Source of the DNA: Acorus gramineus
Taxonomy: Eukaryota > Streptophyta > Magnoliopsida > Acorales > Acoraceae
Length of the DNA: 64,000 nucleotides
Assembly: GCA_030737835.1 (NCBI GenBank)
Contig: CM060850.1
Coordinates: forward strand, 3,561,788-3,625,787
Direction: 5' to 3'
A program made the position numbers and the translations under genes. The notes under the pieces were generated by a model, which was not told where the DNA came from, did no database searches, and was given only the letters and a program-made list of their open reading frames with translations. Shown here one piece after another: positions 57,526 through 64,000 of this stretch (its first letter is position 1; each line of letters opens with the position of its first letter).

Positions 57526-58257
57526 ACCCCGTTTCCATACATAATAGAACTTATTATTGGGTATAGAGTTATTCTGGTATAAGTGAGTATAAATAAGAAT
57601 AAAAGGATTATATGTTTGGTTGTGTTTTAAATTATTTACGTTGAAAAACGTATGAATAAAAATTTTATTGCTTGAGTAAAATGTGAATAAAGTATGGATA
57701 CATATTTATAGAAAGTGAAAAAATAATGATAATTGATTTGACATGTGATTTATTAGAGGTGATGACAATTGATTTGATAGTGGGCCCACATATTCTTTGG
57801 GTGGAATAACCTGGAATAACTTTAATTTTAGGGGTTGGTTGGAATTCATATACCACTTTATACTAGTTTATTCTGCATAAGATATCCCAAAGTATACCAA
57901 ACATCCAAACAAGAAAAAGGGCTATTCTACCTAATTCTCAGTTATTCCAGGGGTTATTCTCAAAACAAACAAAAAGATTGTTTGAATGGCTTGAATAAAT
58001 GAGAATCTGTATGTCAGAATAAACCAGTATAAAATGGTATATAGATTCTAACCAACCCCTGAAATTAAATTATTCCAGATTATTCAACATTTTTGAATAT
58101 GTTGGCCGCACACTGTCTAATCAATTGTCATCACCTCATATAAATCAATTGTCATCATTTTTTTACATTTTATAAGTAACACAAACAAAAAAATTACCTT
58201 ATCCTTATTTATATGAGAATAATCATATAATCAATTAGTTATTTATCCAACGGGGGC
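57526..58257. mobile_element. Palindromic Tourist/Harbinger-like element upstream of RVE6
   Basis: Flanked by TTA on both sides (57523-57525 and 58258-58260), the Tourist/Harbinger target. Ends are ACCCCGTTTCCATA and, on the complement, GCCCCCGTTGGATA. The two halves are inverted copies: GATGACAATTGATTTGAT at about 57761, GGAATAAC, and TTAGGGGTTGGTTGGAAT-type sequence pair with complements at 57995-58170. It begins about 380 bp upstream of the RVE6 start codon. No transposase. Confidence 0.8.
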
Positions 58258-58260
58258 TTA

Positions 58261-60960
58261 TAGCTGATTTGACAAGGGGGTAAATGATGGGATAAAAATA
58301 ATTATGGGGATAACTGAGGAGAAGATGACAACTTACTCCGTTTGTTATAAAAAAAAAATAAACGGGATAAAATATGAACAATTGTTTTGATTTTGAAATG
58401 AAAAATAAATTTTTTTTATTCTACCTAAAAGAATAATAATAATAATTAGGACCACCATATTTTCAAAAGCTTAATCCCTTGCAAACCAGCCCTTATTGGT
58501 TAAAGCAGTTGAACAACGGGTTGTAGTTTTTATTTTATTTTATTATTAGAGCTGATACACTCTGTGCTATTTAAAACCTCATCTGCAATATAAATGGGAT
58601 TTCAAACAATCTCTTGTCTGTTTTCTTGACGCTCATCAGAAATGACATCAAATTGGAAAGTGAATGCTCTGGTACGACTTTTCAATGTTTATGTGGAGAA
58701 GGTGCTTTGGATTCTTGAGAGAGAATTTGGATTGATTGTGCTAAGATTATATATAGCTTCTTTTGGCCTTGCATGTAGAATTTACTTTAGCTAGCATTTG
58801 AAAACATTGATTGGATTTTTATGTTTATACAGGAAAACAAAAACTACTTACATGTTTCTAACTATTGAAAACTTCAAGCAGTATATATATACACTTTCTA
58901 AACTGTATATGTATATACACTACTGTGGATATAATTTGGTTGGAATAAGGCACATAACAACTATTTTTTTAAAAAAGTTGATACGTTTAATCATTCTCTA
59001 ATCTTGATATAAAAATATTTTAGGTTAGACGAGTATATATGTGATTGTAAAAAAAATGTAAGAATATACACATTCAATTCAACAAATACATGTATCTTCA
59101 AAAAAATTAGAACATGTTGGAATTATAAAATTAACCATAGAAAATTATTGTCATTAACATTTTTCTTTGAGGGCTGATGCTCTTGATCATTTTACAGTCA
59201 TATTTGTAGTCTCATACACTGTAATAGATGAGTATATATTGTGCGCTATCGTAGTGTACGAACTCTATCGATGAAGGGTGTGTGAAAAAGAAGAAGAAGA
59301 AGATCCATCGATGAAGAAGAAAGAAGAATGTGAAGAAGAAATGAGGGCCGGCTTCTTTTGGGTTCTCTCTTTTTTTTTTTTTAAAGTGGCCAAATGGGTC
59401 GGGTGGTCAAATTGTGCTATAATAGTATATAGTAAATTTATTTTTATTATTTCAAAGAGAAAAAAATATATTAATGTTTATCAATACATATTTTATTTTG
59501 TATAACAATATGTATAGTGGAGAAAATTTATTTTTTTCTTAAAAAAATTATATGAACTAAAAATGAGACTATCATAATGAGACTATAAAAAATTGTATGA
59601 ATTGTAAATGAGGCTGCATAATGTACATAACGTATCATTTTCAGCCAATTCAGAATATCCATCATTTCTGAAGATTTTCATGCCGTTCAGGCCCATAAGT
59701 CTGTTGGGCATCCATGATGCATAAACAAAGCCCATCACGTACAGACCAACAGTCCTGATCAAGTCCATCATTGTGTACATAAAGAAAGTAAAATGTTATG
59801 GAAATTCCAACAGATCTTTTACTGGTTGTTTTGATTTTTTCATAAAGTTTATATTTTCTATTTAAGTACGTATTTTAATAAAATATAAAATGCAGACTCA
59901 AATTAATTAACTGCACACTTTTTATTTATATTTTTCTAACCCAATATATATTAGATTAGAAGAAAGTAAAAAGTTACAATAGAAAAATATTGGAATGATT
60001 GCGTGTCACACACCCATTGAAAAATAGAGGGGGAGAGTACTTCAGCTTATCCTGTTTTATTTCATTTCATTTTTTTGATGAGGTTGGGTAGCGTGTTGTT
60101 CCATTACACATTTGTTTTTTTTTTTTCAACGTAAGTTTGGAAGTCTCGTGAATGGATACGTCAATTATTTAAAAAAATATATTCATATCCGCTTTGAATT
60201 CATATGAAAATTCAGATATATCTAACACTTGAGAATAGAAATATAGATAATAATGTATCAGTTTTGAAAAATATTTGAATCCTACGTGTATTATAAACTT
60301 ATATGTATTCATATTATTTACATCTTAATTCAATTATTTTACATGATGACCATAATCTTCAAATTTTAAATATCTTCTACATATATTCTCTTTCTATCGG
60401 ATCTGAGAGTGTCGAGAATTTTCTTTTGTTTTTTTGGTAATTAGAGTATCGAGAAACCTTGAAGTTATGATTTTAATTTTATTTTTATATATTACACTAT
60501 CGGTTATACACAAAAATTCATGGGATCACTACAAGTAATGTTTATATTTATAATTGTCAATAATCAAAAAAATCTTTGTATTAGTTATCAATCCAAAATA
60601 TCCAAATTCGAATATGCATGAATGTATGCCCGTGTTAAAAACTTTTAAGAGAAGACATATGGATCAAATATTTTAATATTCGTATCCACACACGTATCTT
60701 GTTAATACTCTAACCGTTTTATTCACACTATTGGATTCATTAAAAATAAAATAAAAATTTAAAGATATTCATGTCGTTGTAAATATGGATAATTTTATAT
60801 AAGTCTTTGTCAAAGTTGTGATAGATATATAAGTATGTAGAAACTCATAAAATTAAATATCCATAAACATCTATGTAGTCAGCGGAGGTTAACCTTAACC
60901 TATACTATGAAATAACTAAAATTATCTCAAACTTTTACCCCTTCAAACAATGCCTCTTTG
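58261..60960. other. AT-rich intergenic stretch, no gene seen
   Basis: MITE-like debris at 58261-58480 (similar to 36337-36480). Short open frames elsewhere have low-complexity composition. Confidence 0.5.
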
Positions 60961-61235
60961 AGAATAAAAAAGTCCTACAGGGGATTGATCTTTTGCAAGT
61001 CTTTATAATTATTTATATGGATTGTAATATCTATACAATTACATGATAATGAAATATCTTGGGAATTTAGATGAAAATTTAACACATGGATGATAATTGA
61101 GTTTTTGTGAGTTTTCAGAAACTTACATATTTTCTCTAACTTTGGCAGGAACTTATGCAGGATTGCCATGTCTGTAGGGATATAGATACTTTTAACCCTA
61201 AATTTTTTTTTTGAGAAGAATGACTTGTGATAGAT
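60961..61235. repeat. Dispersed repeat copy A
   Basis: GATGATAATTGAGTTTTTGTGAGTTTT, TGTAGGGA and CTTTTAACCC blocks in the same order as at 63490-63690. This is one member of a repeat present twice in the window, with AGGGACT-type ends. No coding capacity. Confidence 0.7.
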
Positions 61236-62430
61236 GAAATGCATATTGGTTTGTGTGCGTGTTTCTTTCTTTTTATTTTTAAATTGAACGATAAGTGATC
61301 ACCTTAATATATCAAGAGACAAAAAACAAAATAAAAGGCCCCATGAGATCTAAGTAAGAGAATTATATCAGAACTCACCACCAGCCCAATTAATGTCCCA
61401 CTGAATTAATACAAATCTCTCCACCATGGTTAATCGTCTGTGTGTTAATGTGTGATATACGTGTTTTTCATGGGTCGACATGACACGCAGGTGAGGGCAG
61501 GTTAGTTAGCGAAGACGGTCATGGAATCTCTGTTTTTCTCGCATCACATGCAATTTATTAATGGAAAGAACAAACAGTTCCTCTCGGACATGAAGACAGT
61601 AGGCCACGTTAGACTCTGGAACCAATATAATACATTCAACAATGATTCGATTTGTACATGGTGTTGTTTTCATGGAAAATGTGAAGGATGGTACCACAAC
61701 ACCACATGATGGTTGTTGTTGTAGTTGATGTTGATGTTGATGTTTCTCATGATCCACCATTAATTATCGCAATGCATATAAAGCACATACACTCATAAGA
61801 AAATGTATGAAAGATTCTTATCCACAATTCAGTGAGCATATAAAATTAGAGGTTTCATTATCTAATTTGAGTCTTTTAACAGACACCACACCAGTGTTCT
61901 TCGTCCATTCCGGTCTCACATGGATCATCCAGGAGCGAACACGTCACTGTAGATCCTCATTGTGGAGATTTTTAAGCCCCGTGTTCACAATGCATATTTA
62001 ATGACATGAAAAATATTATTCCTTACAAAAATAGATTATATTTCATATACTGTATTGAGTTGTATATATAGATCCACTTATGAAATTTTTTTTTATATGT
62101 TTTATTTAATGAAGCATACAGTAGTCTTTCCCATGCATAATGTGTGTAAATAAAATTTTTTTTTAGAAAATTAAAGCTGCATAATACCAATAGCTTCAAT
62201 TTTTTTAAATTTATTTATGTGATATAATAATATCATGTTATATATATATATAAATGATATAATGAAAATTTAAAAATGATTAAATAAATCATTTGTAGAA
62301 TTTAAAATGAAACATCTTTCCACCGACCTTATATTATAAAAATACTTTATTTGAAATTTTAAAACCAATAATATCTCTTGAATTGATAAAAAAAAAATAA
62401 TGTTTATGTACAATTTAAATCATGTAGAAT
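61236..62430. other. Intergenic stretch, no gene called
   Basis: Overlapping short open frames on both strands at 61506-61760 have no recognised domain. Otherwise AT-rich sequence. Confidence 0.4.
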
Positions 62431-63011
62431 TAGTGGTGCAACTTGGACGAGTTGAGCCCAACCCAACTCAAAATTTGGGCAGGTTTGGGTTTTAGCGTTC
62501 GGGTTCAACCTGAGTGACCCAATTGAACTTAATTTTGGTTGGGTTTGGGTTGAGAGTTCGGGTAACCTAAAACAACTTAAACCCGAAATTTTTCATATCT
62601 AATAATTAAATGTTATAAGTAAAATTATAATTTTTTAATGTGTATGATAAAATTTGAATTGTACAATTTATTTTTATATAGAATCTTTCACTTCTATAAT
62701 TTTCATATATTTATTCTTTAAATAAAAATGTTTTTCTTGTTCATCTTTTTTATTTTTGTTATACGAAGAATTGACTCTTACAAAATTTTAATTGTTTAAA
62801 ATAATACATTTTTAAATTCAAGCCCAAATCTAATTTAAGTTCAACCTAAGTCCAATCCAATCTGAATCAAACCCAAACCCAAACCCAACTCGAACCCGAA
62901 CAAAACTCGACAGATTGGGTTCGGGTTGAGCTTCTCAAATCTGAGGGTCGAGTTGACTCTAACCTCGGGTTGAGCTCTAACATAATCCAATCCGCCCGAG
63001 TTGTATCTCTA
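62431..63011. mobile_element. hAT-type MITE rich in GGGTTCGGG motifs
   Basis: 581 bp flanked by perfect 8-bp duplications TGTAGAAT (62423-62430 and 63012-63019). Ends are TAGTGGTGCAACTTGGACG and, on the complement, TAGAGATACAACTCGGGCG. Inside each end are many TTGGGTT / GGGTTCGGG motifs in opposite orientations, with an AT-rich centre. No transposase. Confidence 0.9.
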
Positions 63012-63224
63012 TGTAGAATGATATTATTAGAAATAACTAATCATGATGGATATTTTGTTAAAATGTGATTTTTAGATATATATACAAAACAAAATTATTA
63101 TTTGGTGGATATGGATGATACAATCCAATTTATGTATAGATACAAAAAAAAAAAAAAACAACAACCAAGAATTAAATTCTTATCAAAATTCTATAAAAAT
63201 TCATAATTTTTATGTATAACTGAG

Positions 63225-63690
63225 ATTAAATTGTGTACACATTGCGGTCCCTATAAATAATCATAAAGACAGATTAGTCACCGCAAAAAACAAAATTGCC
63301 TGTAAGAACTGTAATGTCTATCCAATTAAATGTAAAAGTCTTTCAGGGGTAATTTTATCTTTTGCAGGGACTAATTTGTCTTTATGATTGTTTATAGGGA
63401 TTGCAATGTGTACACAGTTTAATGTAAAAGTCTTTCAGGGACAATTTTATCTTTTATAGGGACTAATTTATCTTTATGACTGTTTATAAGGATTTCAATG
63501 TCTATACAATTATATGTGATAGAATATTTTGGAAATATTCCGTTAAGTTTGGATGTAAATTTAACTCAGGGATGATAATTGAGTTTTTCTGAGTTTTAAG
63601 GGACTCGTACGTCTGTCACAATTTTAATAGGGACTTATATGGGTTTTTCCATGTTTGTAGGGACTTAGATGTCTTTAACCTTTTTTTTTA
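63225..63690. repeat. Dispersed repeat copy B with internal direct and inverted repeats
   Basis: AATGTAAAAGTCTTTCAGGG recurs with about 92-bp spacing (63331 and 63423), with GGGACTAATTT(G/A)TCTTTATGA in between. The segment at 63249-63290 is an inverted copy of 63378-63420. The right part matches 60961-61235. Confidence 0.75.
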
Positions 63691-63929
63691 ATTAAAGATT
63701 TTCAGTCATCTTAAAAAATGAGATTCCATGCCTAACTTTTTAATATCATCACTAATTAGCAGTAACATGCGAATATAATTATAAAAAAAATATATCCAAA
63801 AACAAAAAATAAATAAACAAAAAGTTACGCACCTTATAATGGAACCTTATAATTGAGATCAATTTGTTGTAAAATCTTTATTTTGATTCATTGACTTTGG
63901 AATGATAAATGGTTAAAACTTACATATTA

Positions 63930-63992
63930 TGTATGTGTGAGAGAGGGGAAGAGAGAGAGAGAGTGTGACCCAGAGATTATGAGAGAGAGATA
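63930..63992. repeat. GA-rich tract at the right edge
   Basis: GAGAGAGG and AGAGAGAGAGAG runs. This could be the leader of a gene beyond the window; nothing more can be said. Confidence 0.6.
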
Positions 63993-64000
63993 TCAATTGG

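Noticed and set aside
59278-59505. 75-aa Glu/Lys-rich frame
   Set aside because: It is driven by GAA repeats and T-runs with no domain or splice partners.
61506-61760. Frame with a His/Gln-rich start on the minus strand
   Set aside because: The His/Gln run comes from a CAACAT-type repeat, the frame overlaps an equally long one on the plus strand, and no domain is visible.
62460-63000. Telomere-like repeats
   Set aside because: The motif is GGGTTCGGG/TTGGGTT in opposed clusters and not TTTAGGG arrays, and it is bounded by hAT ends and an 8-bp duplication.

Overview
The window is nuclear DNA of a flowering plant. It is AT-rich, with long introns bounded by GT and AG, dense small transposons, and genes of typical plant families. 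Exons are not GC-rich, so a grass is unlikely. I cannot name the species.

Layout, left to right. (1) 1-735 looks like the leader of a gene running off the left edge on the minus strand, with a G-box-bearing GC-richer stretch behind it (750-1340). (2) 5714-6551, minus: a small, probably nuclear, plant-specific protein of 218 aa. Its short first exon is easily missed, and its promoter carries a pair of mitosis-specific (MSA) elements. (3) 9680-14865, minus: a broken ERD2-like (KDEL-receptor family) gene with stops, frameshifts, missing middle exons and a duplicated terminal exon. (4) 17438-21105, minus: a complete cytosolic-type alkaline/neutral invertase (GH100, 564 aa) with an upstream leader intron. 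(5) 24913-32737, minus: a complete MAP kinase of the MPK4 group (374 aa, six exons). (6) 37221-44681, plus: a complete SPO11-2 (404 aa, eleven exons), the meiotic double-strand-break protein, with an E2F site just upstream. (7) 48525-57145, minus: a complete RVE6-type REVEILLE clock transcription factor (337 aa, eight exons), with two G-boxes and a palindromic transposon in its promoter. Beyond 58.3 kb I see only repeats.

The genes do not form a pathway or cluster. They are ordinary neighbours in a plant genome. The space between them, and their introns, hold well-bounded non-autonomous DNA transposons: four hAT-like elements with 8-bp target duplications (11316-11989, 15733-16019, 46479-47016, 62431-63011), two Mutator-like elements with 9-bp duplications (7488-9131, 34994-35389), a Mutator-like element without a clear duplication (49268-50231), and a Harbinger/Tourist-like fold-back (57526-58257). 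There are also several recent tandem duplications and a 31-bp minisatellite. Exon junctions were assigned by reading splice sites and matching remembered family sequences. No search was run. I did not find a convincing new multi-gene system. The most interesting points are the MSA-controlled small protein, the decaying ERD2-like gene with a duplicated terminal exon, and the transposon insertions next to or inside meiosis and clock genes.
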